From Inia geoffrensis (lineage: Eukaryota; Chordata; Mammalia; Artiodactyla; Iniidae), in assembly GCA_036417435.1 (NCBI GenBank), contig CM070899.1, positions 144,722,237 through 144,786,236 on the forward strand: a stretch of DNA of 64,000 bases. The letters are read 5' to 3'. How positions within the stretch are numbered: the first letter of the stretch is position 1; each line of letters opens with the position of its first letter. A model generated the notes under the pieces. The model saw only the letters and a list, made by a program, of their open reading frames with translations. It did no database searches and was not told where the DNA came from. A program made the translations under genes and the position numbers. Positions 1-18,243 of this stretch are shown in pieces.

Positions 1-1329
1 CCTCCCCATCCACTAAAACAACAGTAAAGGAATCGCCATAAGAAGAGATAAGCCCACAAAGACATGGAAAATGAGAGGAAGCAACAGCAACAAAATATCG
101 GCAGCAAGTGAAATGACTCAATAGACCTGAGACAATGAAATCCTAACCCAGCAGTGGAGGAAGCTGAGAACCCACCTGATTTATACTGCAATTCCTGCAG
201 AGGCTAGCTAAGTATCTCTAGAAGTAGGGATGAGGGCTAAAAATAAGGATTTTGTTTTGTTTTGTTTTGTTTTTTTAAGACTGCCTAAGAGGAACAGATT
301 TATAATAGACGCCCAGACTTCCAACTCTGCCCGACAAAAGATATGGAGGTTTATTCTCTGGAGAGAATAAAAGAAAAGTCTCTGAAGTGGGCTACACAGG
401 CATAGTTGAGAGGCAAGCCTACTACACTGAGAATAGCATTGTATGAATATATGCATATTAGATAAGCCACCGCCCAGTCTGTTTATTTATTTGTTTATGT
501 TTTGCCTCTCAGATTCTAGAATGAAGAAAGCCAGGCCTTAACCCTCCAGTCAGGGGACTGGAGGATTCTTGTCCCCAAAATCTGACCACCCAAGAGGATG
601 AACCAAATGATGCCGACTCCCCACTGGAAGTTTTCCAAGGAAGCAGCCCAGCCAGATCACCCTACGGAGAACACTCTCAAAGTCAATCAAACCCCACCCA
701 CATGTTCAGAGCTTCCAATCAGATGTTTAGTCCCTGCTCTTAAATATGAGCAGACAACCAAGGATTACCAAGCCATTTGAAAAATATCTAACATGAGTGA
801 CGGAAAACAAATCTAAGAGAAATATAAAAACATTCAGAGAACCATATGGGGAAAAAAGATCTTGGAAATAACACATGACAAGAGAAATGAAAACCTCGAA
901 AGAAATAATGGCAGATAAAGCTGAGGAGATCTCCAAGAAAGTAGAGTTAGAAAAGAAGAAATGGAAGAAAGTTTAAGATAATATTAGGGACCACTCCCAA
1001 AGTCCAATATCCAAAAAGTAGGATAAGATTAAGAACTGAGGAGGAAATCATCACAAAATAGTTTAAGAAAATTTCTCTGTAGGGCATGGTCGTCAGCCAC
1101 TAAGTATCTAATATAAGGAACTATTAAGGCACATGTTCGTGTAACTTCAGAAGAGTGAAAATCTGACAAACTTCCATCACTTTGTGATAATTTCCACAGC
1201 TATATACTTACAACTTATTTTTCAGTATAGTACGTAAGTTTTTTAAAAGTACACAAAATAAACTGGAAGATACATGACTGTAACAGATAAAAGATTAGTA
1301 TTGCGAATGGATACAGGATTCCTACAGAA

Positions 1330-1890
1330 AAGGTAAGAAGAGAAAAATTACCTGGAACAGGCAAAGGATATGAAAAGGCAATTCATCAGAAACATGAATG
1401 CCCAATAAATACGAAAGTAAATGTTCAACAGCACCACTGGTCAATAGTTCATACCTCTTAAATTGGCAAAAAGTAAGAAGTTAGAAATTAGCAAGTGTTT
1501 CCGAGACTGGGAAGCAGCTGGAAGTCACATTCATTGCTGGAAAGAGTGCAAATCTCTACAATCACTTTGAAGACTAATTCCACAATATCTAAAAGCAGTA
1601 GATGTGCAGACCCAAAGAAACACCCAGCTTTTCTGCTCAAGCTACACACGAACGAAGCTCTTACACATGTGTGTAAGAAAATATTTACAATTTCACTGCA
1701 GCCAATTTGTAGTAGTAAACATTTGGAAAACCCCAATGTCCATCAACAGGAGAAAGAATGAACCGTGGAAGTCATAAAACAGAATAATATGAAACACTGA
1801 AATCAGAGACATAATTATCAACATGGATAAATCTCAAAAGTGTACATGCTGAGGGAGGAAACGCAAGTTACAGGATACACACAGTGTAGC
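1330..1890 (+). mobile_element. Ancient L1 3' fragment
   Basis: The order of phrases typical of the end of L1 ORF2 is present (AAATTGGCAAAAAGT, then CCCCAATGTCCATCAACAGG, then ATGGATAAATCTCAAAA). It is heavily diverged and has no open frame. Confidence 0.55.
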
Positions 1891-2050
1891 ATTTATTGAT
1901 AGGTTCAAATTTTTGCTCTACATCTTGGACAAGTTACTTAACTCTCCTCACCTTATTTTTTAAGGGGTAAAATAGAGATAATTACCTACCTCATAGGTTG
2001 TTGTGGAGAAAAAACACAAAAAGCACACTAATAATGCCTGGTTGTTTATA
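1888..2050 (+). repeat. MIR SINE fragment
   Basis: MIR-like core: CTTGGACAAGTTACTTAACTCTCC, then a GTAAAATAGAGATAATTACC block, then CATAGGTTGTTGTGGAGA. The order and orientation match the mammal-wide MIR. Confidence 0.6.
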
Positions 2051-3174
2051 TGAGCTATTACTTACTGTCTTTAGAGACATTAAGTAGTAAAACTCTAGAA
2101 CGACGCATGAGAATTACGATTTGATCTACAATGAAATTAGAATTGTGGTCACTTCTAGGGAGGTAACAAACCATGACCAGAAGCTTCAACTTTATAGCCT
2201 GAGCCTTAAAAAATTCAGACCTGACAAAACTTGATGGTACCTCTATCAATGCCTATTACATTCCTGAAATTTTTCTGTATTTTTTGGAAGATATCGCAAT
2301 ATGAAAACAAGAGTAAATGGGCCAGTATGTAAATGCAATTTCTTTTCTTTTTTTTTTTTAATTCAAGTATAGTTGATTTACAATGTTGTATAAGAGCAAT
2401 TTTTTAAATAGTATGGTACCACAGAAGCGTTAGTTATGATTTTCTCTTTTAAACACTGCACTAAGGAAGAAGCAGGAAACAGATCAGAGAGCTCGTGTGT
2501 AATGAATTTATTCATTTACTCATTTACTGAACTACTTCTAGCATCTACACGTACTTTATATAAGACACAGTACTTGCCCTCAGAGAGCTCACAGGAAGAA
2601 GAGCAAAGAGATTTAAGAAAAATGAGATAAGTGCGAAGAGAAAAAAAAATACACGTATGCATACAGGTTTCTGGGAACGCGGGAAAAAAAGGGTAAAAAG
2701 AGAGAAGACTGCCTTACAGGATGAGGTCAAAATTCTATGCTTTGCTTCCCCAGGGCAGGAATATTTTGAGATTTGGAAGATCACTTTCTCTCTGAAACTA
2801 AATTAACTATTCAAGTGAACAGTGATGTGTGGAAGTTTGGGGAAAGGAAAAGACCTCAAGAGAGGAGGGGAAGGGAAGCGAGTGCAACACGATAAAATAT
2901 ACACGTGCAGCTCCGGTTAGGGCCTAAGTCCCTGGGGACGCACTGGCCTGTTTCCATCCCATACAAGGCTTGGTCCATGACTCCTCCCCTCACCCGCCCT
3001 GTCTCCTATGAGGAGATGGACCACATCCTAGGCCACGTCTTGGCTCCTAGCCCCACAACATGGGAACACATAAGATAGGCTGTGCTCGCCACCGCCCCAG
3101 CTCACGCAGCCAGGACCCCAGCCTCATCTCAGGTCATGCTGCTTAGACCGACTGAGGCTGTGTGGCGGGAACTA

Positions 3175-7704
<4,530 letters not shown>

Positions 7705-7827
7705 CTCTTCCCCGCCCGTCACGGCCCCCTCCTTCTCCAGACTCTTCCTGAGCAGCTTCAGCAAGTAGTCCGCTCGGGTCTGCAGCTGCTTTCCCTGGGG
7801 CTTTTTATCTGTCTCCACTGGCAGGAT
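7705..7827 (-). CDS. CHD2: CHD2 exon w25, end of DNA-binding domain
   Basis: A 123-base exon in phase 0 at both ends, about residues 1296-1336. It encodes [40 protein letters not shown] and E. It is the most GC- and CpG-rich exon of the window. Two residues (SLEKEG here, remembered GLEKKG in human) differ in an otherwise conserved helix. The donor is GTGAGT. Confidence 0.95.
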
Positions 7828-9190
<1,363 letters not shown>

Positions 9191-9294
9191 TTAGAGAAAA
9201 GACAATGAAAATACTACATAACTACACATAACTGTAACTTCAAATCTGTTTTCTAATGGCACAACCACCCATGCATGGGCATGTATTATACTCA

Positions 9295-9450
<156 letters not shown>

Positions 9451-10189
9451 TCATATTCGTTAAGTGAGAATTCGCTGAAGTTTCACAGAAAACATAGGTC
9501 AACAAATCCTGAACTCTTATTCCCTCAGCGTATATTTCTGGTTTATCGTTAATTCAAAGATATAATCAAGTAAGGCAAAAAATTTTCTCAATTAATGTTT
9601 GTAAAATAATCTCTAAACAATTCAGTTTTTTAAGATTTAGAATTTTTTAATCCAGTAGTGTTTATAATTGTATTTTAATCTTCCTATTCTTGTTTTATAC
9701 TTTGGCTCTAAAATTAATAAAATCTATGAAAGAAGATTTTAAAGGAGTAATATTGATGCTGACGTTTTTTCTTTTCTAACCCATCACCAGATTTTTAAGT
9801 GCTTTAAAAGATGATCTTCTCTACTAAAAAAGTATGAGATCAAGTTAATACCTAACACATTTGAAATGATGAACAAAAGAAGTCATGGAAAGGTTACCCT
9901 AGCCAGAGTTTCCAATTCAAGTAATCCTAGAAGTAAAAACAAAGCAGTCAATTCTAACCAAAGAGTCCAAATCGAAATGCATGATAATGACACTTGTCTG
10001 TGAGGGAAAAGATGGCTCAGAGCCTGAGAAAAGATTTCTTTTTTTAACATTCAAGTCGATGAAATGGCACTACAATTATAAACAATTATTTAGGGATTCT
10101 CATAGAATCCACTAGAATTTCACTTGCAAATGCTATTCCCAACAATACTGATGAGTTCTGGAACAGAATGTGGCAAAATGGGAAAGGCA

Positions 10190-10325
10190 CCTCCTCCAAA
10201 GATCAGAAAACTGGGATTTATTTCCGGATCTGCACAAACTACCCCCTGTCCCCTTTCCCCTCTCACTTCTAGTTATTAACCTCTCTGGGTCTGTGTTTCC
10301 TTATCTGTAAAATAAAAAGACTGCA
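10190..10325 (+). repeat. MIR SINE fragment
   Basis: MIR core in forward orientation: TATTAACCTCTCTGGGTCTG, then TTTCCTTATCTGTAAAATAA. Confidence 0.75.
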
Positions 10326-10844
10326 ACAGAAAAATGGGCAAAGGATAAAGAGACAATTCACAGAAAAGGAAATACAAATGGTTCCATGTGAAAAATACTC
10401 AACCTCATTCATGGTAAGAGAAATGCAAATTAAATATATAGACATAGGCTTTTTAACCTCAGGTTGGGAAAATTCAAAGATTTGAAAATATGTCGGTGAG
10501 ACTAAGAGGAAACAGACACTGCCATTCTAGTCAATGCTGGTGGGAGGATATGGCGCAAATGGCATACACACAAGATTATTTACCACAACACTGTAAAGCA
10601 AAAGATGGGAAAGCTAAACGTCCATTAACAGGATACTCATATTGTAAATCCATAACAGATCATGTAGCTCTTCAAAAAAAAAAAAAAAAAAATCAGGCAG
10701 TGGAGAAAAGATCAACCATCTTTAATGAATGGTGTTGAAACATATAGTAGCCATATAGGAAAAATCCAAAATCCAAAAAACCTGGATGCAATACCAGGAA
10801 AAACTCCAAGTGAATCAGAGATATAAAAGTAAATGAAATCACAT

Positions 10845-10876
10845 AGGTATTGGTGGTGGTGGTGGTGGGGGGGTGA
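10845..10876 (+). repeat. GGT trinucleotide repeat with G run
   Basis: A GGTGGTGGTGGTGG tract runs into seven consecutive G. It lies on the strand opposite the CHD2 transcript. Confidence 0.85.
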
Positions 10877-10908
10877 TCTTAATGACTTCCTTTATATCCT
10901 CAGAGTAG

Positions 10909-11110
10909 AAAATTTTTTTTTTAGTTTGTTACAATATATTGAATATAATAGTTCCTTGTGCTATATTAAATCCCTGTTGTTTACCTCTTTTATATATAGT
11001 AGTGTGCATCTGCTAATCTCATACTCCCAATTTATCCCTTTCCCCTTTGGTAACCATAAATTTGCTTTCTATGTCTGTGAGTCTGTTTCTGTTTTGTAGA
11101 GAAAATGTTT
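10909..11110 (-). mobile_element. L1 3'-UTR fragment, reverse orientation
   Basis: Reverse-strand L1 3'-UTR phrases: TATTGAATATAATAGTTCC, GTGCATCTGCTAATCTCATA and TTCTATGTCTGTGAGTCTGT. It lies inside the older forward L1. Confidence 0.65.
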
Positions 11111-11252
11111 TTAACTAACCAAAATCCAAAACAACAACAGGGTAAAAGATTGATAAATTTGACTATATAAAATATTTTAAGTTTTCTGTACAAAATACCA
11201 TAGCAAAGTGAGAGGACAAATCACAAACTGGAGAACACTGGCAACTTTTATC

Positions 11253-11663
11253 AGAAAAAGAGATCCTGGGACTTCCCTGGTGGTGCAGTGGTTAGGAATC
11301 CACCTGCCAATGCAGGGGACACGGGTTCGATCCCTGGTCCGGGAAGATCCCAAATGCCGCGGAACAACTAAGCCTGTGAGCCACAACTACTGAGCCTGCG
11401 CTCTAGAGTCTGTGAGCCACAACTACTGAGCCCGTGTGCCACAACTACTGAAGCCCGCATGCCTAGAGCCCGTGCTCCGCAACAAGAGAAGACACTGCAG
11501 TGAGAAGCCCACACACTGCAAAGGAGAGTAGCTCCCGCTCGCTGCAACTAGGGAAAGCCCACGCGCAGCAACAAAGACCCAACACAGCCAAAAATAAAAT
11601 AAATAAAATTTTTTTAAAATTCCCTGTATTAAATCTTCTTAAAAAAAAACAAGAAAAAGAGAT
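11253..11663 (+). mobile_element. CHR-type SINE (long form) with 12-base duplication
   Basis: The element spans 11265-11651: tRNA-like head with B-box GGGTTCGATCC, several internal units with CCACAACTACTGA, a tail with AAAATAAAATAAATAAAA. The duplication AGAAAAAGAGAT is at 11253-11264 and 11652-11663. It is inserted in an old L1. Confidence 0.92.
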
Positions 11664-12663
11664 TCTAAAAATTAAGACCAACAGCTCAATAGAAAATGGG
11701 CATAATATATGTACAGACAGTTCACAAGTGGCCCTCAGAAAAGATGCACAACGTTGCTCATTGAAAGAAAAGTGAGATGCCATTTCCCAACTGTCAGTCT
11801 GGCAAAAATCCAAACATTTGACAATACATTCTGTTGTGTATGAATATACACTGTAGGGGCAATGTAAAATGGTATCAGATTTATGAAGCATTTGGCAGTA
11901 TCTAACCAAATTACATATGCATTTTTCCCAGGACTCAACAATCCCACTTCCAGAAATTTATCCCAAAGATATGCTGGCAGAGATATGAAACAGCATATTC
12001 ATTAAACTATTTATTCATTGTGGCTTTATTTATAGTGGCAGAAGACTGAAAACAACCCAAATATTTATTACTAGGGGACAATAAAGTTTGAATTAACATC
12101 TATCTACACAGTGGAATACTGTGCAGTTGTAAAAGGAAGAAGGTACGAACTCTACACAGTAAGATGGAGTGAATACCATATGTAAAAATAAGCAGATGCA
12201 GAACAGAATATAATGTATGATACCTCCTGTATAATAGAGGAAATACACACACACAGGCTTAAAATTTTTAAAAAGAAACAATGGAAAGATAAGCCCAAAA
12301 CTAACAGAAATGATTACCTACAGGGGAGGAAGAGAACAGTACTGGGGGGACAGGAATGAAGGCAAGATTCTCTCATCACGTTCCTGGTTTTGTTCTGACT
12401 TTGGGCCATGCAAATATTTTACATAATTAAAGAAACAAAGTTTCATAAAAAGGAGAAAAGTAGTCCCTAGAAACTGAAAGGAAAAGAAAACAAAAGACAC
12501 TAAACTATATATTAAGTTAGTGGCATAACCACACAGAGAAAAGTACAATTTCAAATAATTTTAAAACATAGTACTTTGTGTACTGCTAATGAATGAGGTG
12601 TATTTTAAGGACAAAAAGAAACACAAAGAAATCAAACTCTGCATTAAGAAGTCTTACAGTTAA

Positions 12664-12826
12664 CAGTAAAATTAGGGGGATTCCCTGGCACTCTAGTGGT
12701 TAGGACTTGGCGCTTTCACTACCACGGCCCAGGTTCAATCCCTGGGCAGGGAACTAAGATCACACAAGCCACACAGCACAGCCAAAGAAAGAAAGAAGAA
12801 AACAAACAAACAAAATCAGTAAAATT
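12664..12826 (+). mobile_element. Short tRNA-derived SINE with 10-base duplication
   Basis: The element spans 12674-12816: GGGGGATTCCCTGGCACTCT head, B-box-like AGGTTCAATCC, short body and a GAAA/CAAA tail. The duplication CAGTAAAATT is at 12664-12673 and 12817-12826. It is a different subfamily from the longer copies. Confidence 0.88.
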
Positions 12827-12829
12827 GGT

Positions 12830-13330
12830 ACTAATATTTGGAAACGTGTATAATGTATAAGACAAATACATGACTATGTTAACATTTTTAGGAACAAAAT
12901 TTTCAACTTAAGCAAAGAGATATCAATAATCTTACATTAGAATTGGAAATGTTAACCTGGACTCAGGAATATGCTAAATGCCAATTTATAGAAAATACAG
13001 GTATATGGAAACAAGTTAAGCAATGCCAGAAGGAAGCAATCAACCAGATGCAGAATGTGAACATGCAGAGAAAAGAAACATGTGGAAAGGAAGGGACTGT
13101 TACAAGGAAATATCTCCAAATATGCTGTGAGATGGACAAAGCAAGGTATAGAACAGTGTGCATGCTACAGTACCAATTGTGTTAAAACAGGATCTATTCA
13201 TTTTTTGAACATACGTATTTTTGTATTTCTAGTAGGAGACAAGAAATAGGGATACCTGTTTTTCATTTTTGAGCCATGTGAATATAATACTTATTCAAAA
13301 TAATTACACGGAAAAAAAAAAAGAACACTG
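12830..13330 (+). mobile_element. Possible old LINE 3' end
   Basis: AT-rich sequence with phrases resembling L1 3' ends (AGAACAGTGTGCATGCTACA, TTGTGTTAAAA). Family not assignable by eye. Confidence 0.35.
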
Positions 13331-13554
13331 TAAAGTTAAGATTTACTTTTGGATGTATTCTTGGCGCTATAAAGGCACATATTTGGATCACTGTCCAAAC
13401 CACTCAAGTTTTTTTTTTCATGGAAAAAAAAAATCTAAAAATGTTTTTGACTATATTCAAGATATTTTAAAATTCTATTACTTTTAGTAACAGCCTTAAG
13501 AAGAAAATTTCAAAGCACAAATACTTCTTTACTTAATGAAATAGCTTAACACTG

Positions 13555-13720
13555 CAAGCCAGATGTGATGACAAGCACTTCATATGTATAGAATTATTCA
13601 AGTGACCATCCAAACCCTTTGAGGCACAGACTACTACTCTATTTTGCACATGAGACTGTTAAGTGGCTATGACTTGTCTCAGGTCTTGCAGCTAAGAAAT
13701 GGCAGGACCAAGATTCCAGG
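13555..13720 (-). repeat. MIR SINE fragment
   Basis: Reverse MIR order: CTCTATTTTGCACATGAGAC, TTGTCTCAGGTCTTGCAGCT, ATGGCAGGACCAAGATTC. Confidence 0.65.
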
Positions 13721-14485
13721 TAAACTGGCTGCCTCCAGGGCCTGAATACTTAACCACAAATGACGGAGCCTCCTGTAACATCAGTGAAGGGTGACAAAAG
13801 AATGGGGGCAATGGCACAGATAAACCACAGTCCAGTGAACTGTGGAATGACCACACCCTCATCTTTTTGTTTGAGGTTCAACTATAAGGGTGTCCTTTAA
13901 CAACAAGGACCTCAGCTCTCTCCTGACACCTCCTGCTTTTAAAGGACAGGCAAAAGCACTCTTGGTGTGTAAGACAAAACACACTACAGGTCGAATCGAA
14001 TTACAGCAAATTCTAGTGCCAAAGAGAGTCTCATTGCAACAAAAAGGTTTACAATATTCATCTACTATTTTTATTCTAACTAATTCTCTAAATCCTTTAA
14101 GTTTATCACAACAAAACAATACATGTATGTATATCCAAGATAATTACTGATGTTTGTGGTCTGTAATGTCCTCACTTACAGCCAAAATGCAAATGTGTCC
14201 ACTCAGGTCTTTACATCATTCAAACCAATCTAAACTTTCTACAGTAACATTAAAAGAAATCATTCATCTTGTTCATTACTTTGCACCTTCTGCAAATCAA
14301 CTTCATTTGTGAGTAAATCTCTGGAATCTTAAAACTGAGCTCACGTAAATGCAGGTGAGAAAACACACCTCAAAAAGTTAGGGATGCATGGGATATAAGT
14401 GTGTTCATCTTTTAAAAAAAAAAAAAAAAAAAAGATCCTTAGCAGCAGAGATTCCAATCCACAAGTGCCAGGTCTTTGAGAATCA

Positions 14486-15228
<743 letters not shown>

Positions 15229-15270
15229 CGTTCAAGAGGGAGACCAAACTTCTTATACGCCTTGATGAAC
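15229..15270 (-). CDS. CHD2: CHD2 exon w21, 42-base microexon in the SANT domain
   Basis: A 42-base exon, about residues 1138-1152, encoding FIKAYKKFGLPLE with split arginine codons at both ends. It begins and ends in phase 2, so skipping preserves the frame but removes a helix of the SANT fold. The acceptor is CTTAG and the donor GTAAGC. Confidence 0.94.
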
Positions 15271-17689
15271 CTAAGAAAATAATCAATAAATCACATTAAA
15301 AAAACAGACTTCAGCTATATTAATGCAAACACATCCTGTGATGAAATATGAGCCATAAAAACTGTCAGAAAGAGACTGGGCCCAATCCTTGCGACTGCCA
15401 CTAAATGAACTAAAGGTGGCCTTTGAAAATGGCCAGCTTAAAATAATGAGTGCTAGAAGTCTATTCAAACCAAAGATTAACTTTATTCTCAGTGACTGGT
15501 CATGAAACTGCTTAGCGACATAATTGAGAATGGTGACTTAACTCTAGTACTATCATTTTCAGAAGGTACAAGTTTATGGAGTTCAGTACACAATAAATGA
15601 TTTAAAAACCACAACCCCTTATAATGAAATCCAGTACAGTTAAGTGGTCTATTCAGTCCACTATTATTACTTTCAATTCCACACTACAGTATTTTCTGTT
15701 ACTTTCTGGTCAATAATACAAATATAAGGTTTTTAGGACTGCCTCAAATACTTTTTGTAATGAGGCAAAGTAAAATAAACATATGGTTTTAAACTTTTTA
15801 GGCAAAACTATTTTGGAAACTCTGACTCCTGCCGAACATTGTCTCCAGCCAAAAATCTAATCTATCCTTCCACAAGTCTCTAGCCTAAACCACGCTATAT
15901 GCCAATCCATGTTTAATCCACTCCCCTTCCTAGAGCCAACCACTAGGCTTTCACTGAAAAAGCGAGATGCCATGATATATCAAGGGCATCACTGTAACAT
16001 GCCAAACTACCTGGTTAGATAAAAATGAAGGGAGAGATACTATGGAGAAAAAAAATGAAGAGAGGGCACAGCAATTAAAGAAAATGGGGATGAATATAAC
16101 AGTAGCTAAGAAACAATATTAAAGGAATAGCATGGATTAGGAAAGTACTATATGTGAAAGCAAACCTGAGGATTATTCCTCCACTCTACATTTCTTCTTC
16201 TTGATATATACTGAAATATTTTACATCTGAAATAATATGCCATTTGTGATTACTTCAAAATAATACTGAGACAGAGAAGCATTCCAGGAATGGTGGAGTA
16301 AGGACCTCTGAAAATCCGCTCCTCCGTAAAAGCAACAAGAACACTGGCAAAATTGGCAAAATCAACTTTGTTAGAATGCTGGAAATTAACCAAAGGCTTG
16401 CAGCCATCCTATGAGCATTTATTCAAGAAAATGGCTGAATCTCAGTATGAACAGTGACCTATCTGGCATTTTGACTTGCTGTGTTTCCCATGCCCTCTCC
16501 CCAGCTCCATGACTGCCTTGAAAAATACACCTTCCCAACTACTGCAGCTGTGCAAAGAAGCAACACAGCAGCCACTAGAGGGAGCAGAACAGGCCTAGAG
16601 CTCCCCAAAAGCTCTTTCCCCAGAGAACAGTGCTATTTGACCTGACTGACAAGCACCCTGAGAAGCTCCATTCTCAGACTTGTCTTCATTTGACCTGACT
16701 CTGTATGAAGAACACTGTCTGTAGTTCATCAGTCAAAAAACAGTTAGAGGCAAAGGTTTAACACCACAGCTGCCTGAGGCAGCATTATAAGTTGGCAATA
16801 TGAACAGGCTGACCAAAAACTGCAATGGAAAAACTTGGGGGAAAAGATGTCCACAGGGGTCTTTGAAAAGCTCAGGCATATTCCTGGGTATCTAGAAGGC
16901 TGCATATATGCAGGGCTCTGTGCAGGCACAGGGAAGACCTGAGGAGCTGTGAATCTCTCACCTCTGTCTGGCACTGAGGCTCTGCACAAACAGGAACTGA
17001 AGGCTAAGGGAGAGCTGTAAACTGCCTACCAGAACATTGAAGACATCCCCAAAATACACAAGTAGCCCTTCAGCAAAAGCTGGTAGATTTACTGGTTGGT
17101 AGACTTAAGGTGTTTAAGGAAGTCTCTGTCCAATCATTAGCTGACCACTAAGCTAAATGAGCAGAGACTTCAAAAGACAGAGAAGACAGACTTCGCAGAA
17201 CTAGTCCAGAAAAGTTACTAAACAAACAGCAACAACAACAAACAGCAAACACATAAAACTCTTGCTGGCAGGGGGAATCTGATTTCCAGACTTGCCACAT
17301 TGCATTACTTAAAATGTCTAGTTTTCAACAAAAAATTACAGAAAACAAGAAAGTATGGTCCCTATACAGGGAAGGAAGATGGTTTTCAATGGAAATAGAC
17401 CCTGAGGAAGTCCAGAAGTTGAACTTATTAGACAAAGGTTTTAATCAACTATTATAAATATATACAAGAACTAAAGGAATCCATGTCTGACGAATTAAAA
17501 GAAAATTTGAGAATAATATATCACCAAATGGAGAATATCAACAGAGACAGAAATTATATAAAGGAGTCAAATATAAATTCTGGAGTTGAAAAGTACAATA
17601 ACTAAGATGAAAAAAATCACTAGAGAGGCTCAGGATTAGATATGAATTAACAGAAGAAAAAAAATCAGTTAAAACATAGGTCAACTGAG

Positions 17690-17957
17690 GGACTGACTTC
17701 TCTGGTGGCACAGTGGTTAAAAATCCGCCTGCCAATAGAAGGGACACAGGTTTGATCCCTGGTCTGGGAAGATCCCACATGCCGAGGAACAACTAAGCTC
17801 GTGTGCCGCAACTACTGAAGCCCATGTGCTCTAGGGTCCGCATGCCACAACCACTGAGCCCACATGCTGCAACTACTGAAGCCCGCGCACCTAGAGCCCA
17901 TGCTCTGCAACAAGCCACCGCAATGAGAAGCCCACGCACCGCAATGTAGAGTAGCCC
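17690..17957 (+). mobile_element. CHR-type SINE, truncated at its 3' side
   Basis: Head with GACTTCTCTGGTGGCACAGT, a B box degraded to GGTTTGATCC, and body units CCACAACCACTGAG. It stops at GTAGAGTAGCCC, where the next SINE begins directly, so its own tail is missing. Confidence 0.85.
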
Positions 17958-18243
17958 TCCTTCCCTGGTGGCACAGCGGTTGAGAATCTGCCTGCTAATG
18001 CAGGGGACACGGGTTCGAGCCCTGGTCTGGGAAGATCCTACATGCCACGGAGCAACTAGGCCCGTGAGCCACAACTACTGAGCCTGCGTGTCTGGAGCCT
18101 GTGCTCCTCAACAAGAGAGGCCGCGACAGTGAGAGGCCCGCGCACTGCGACGAAGAGTGGCCCCCGCTCGCCGCAACTGGAGAAAGCCCTCGCACAAAAA
18201 CCAAGGCCCAGCACAGCCAAAAATAAATAAATAAATAAATATA
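17958..18243 (+). mobile_element. CHR-type SINE abutting the previous copy
   Basis: Begins TCCTTCCCTGGTGGCACAGC with an intact B box (GGGTTCGAGCC), runs through CCCCCGCTCGCCGCAACTGG and ends in an AAATAAATAAATAAATAAAT tail. It shares orientation with the copy it abuts. Confidence 0.9.

Larger units (their letters stand above)
10330..12440 (+). mobile_element. Ancient L1 remnants, interrupted by younger insertions
   Basis: Two old L1 ORF2/3'-end pieces in the forward orientation. The first ends at the A run near 10675-10692. The second resumes as TTGATAAATTTGACTATATA at 11150 and continues after the SINE with ORF2 C-terminal-like sequence (CACAGTGGAATACTGTGCAG). No intact frame remains. Confidence 0.65.

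Noticed and set aside
11463..11909. 148-codon minus-strand open frame
   Set aside because: Read through the reverse of a SINE and an old L1; no independent gene.
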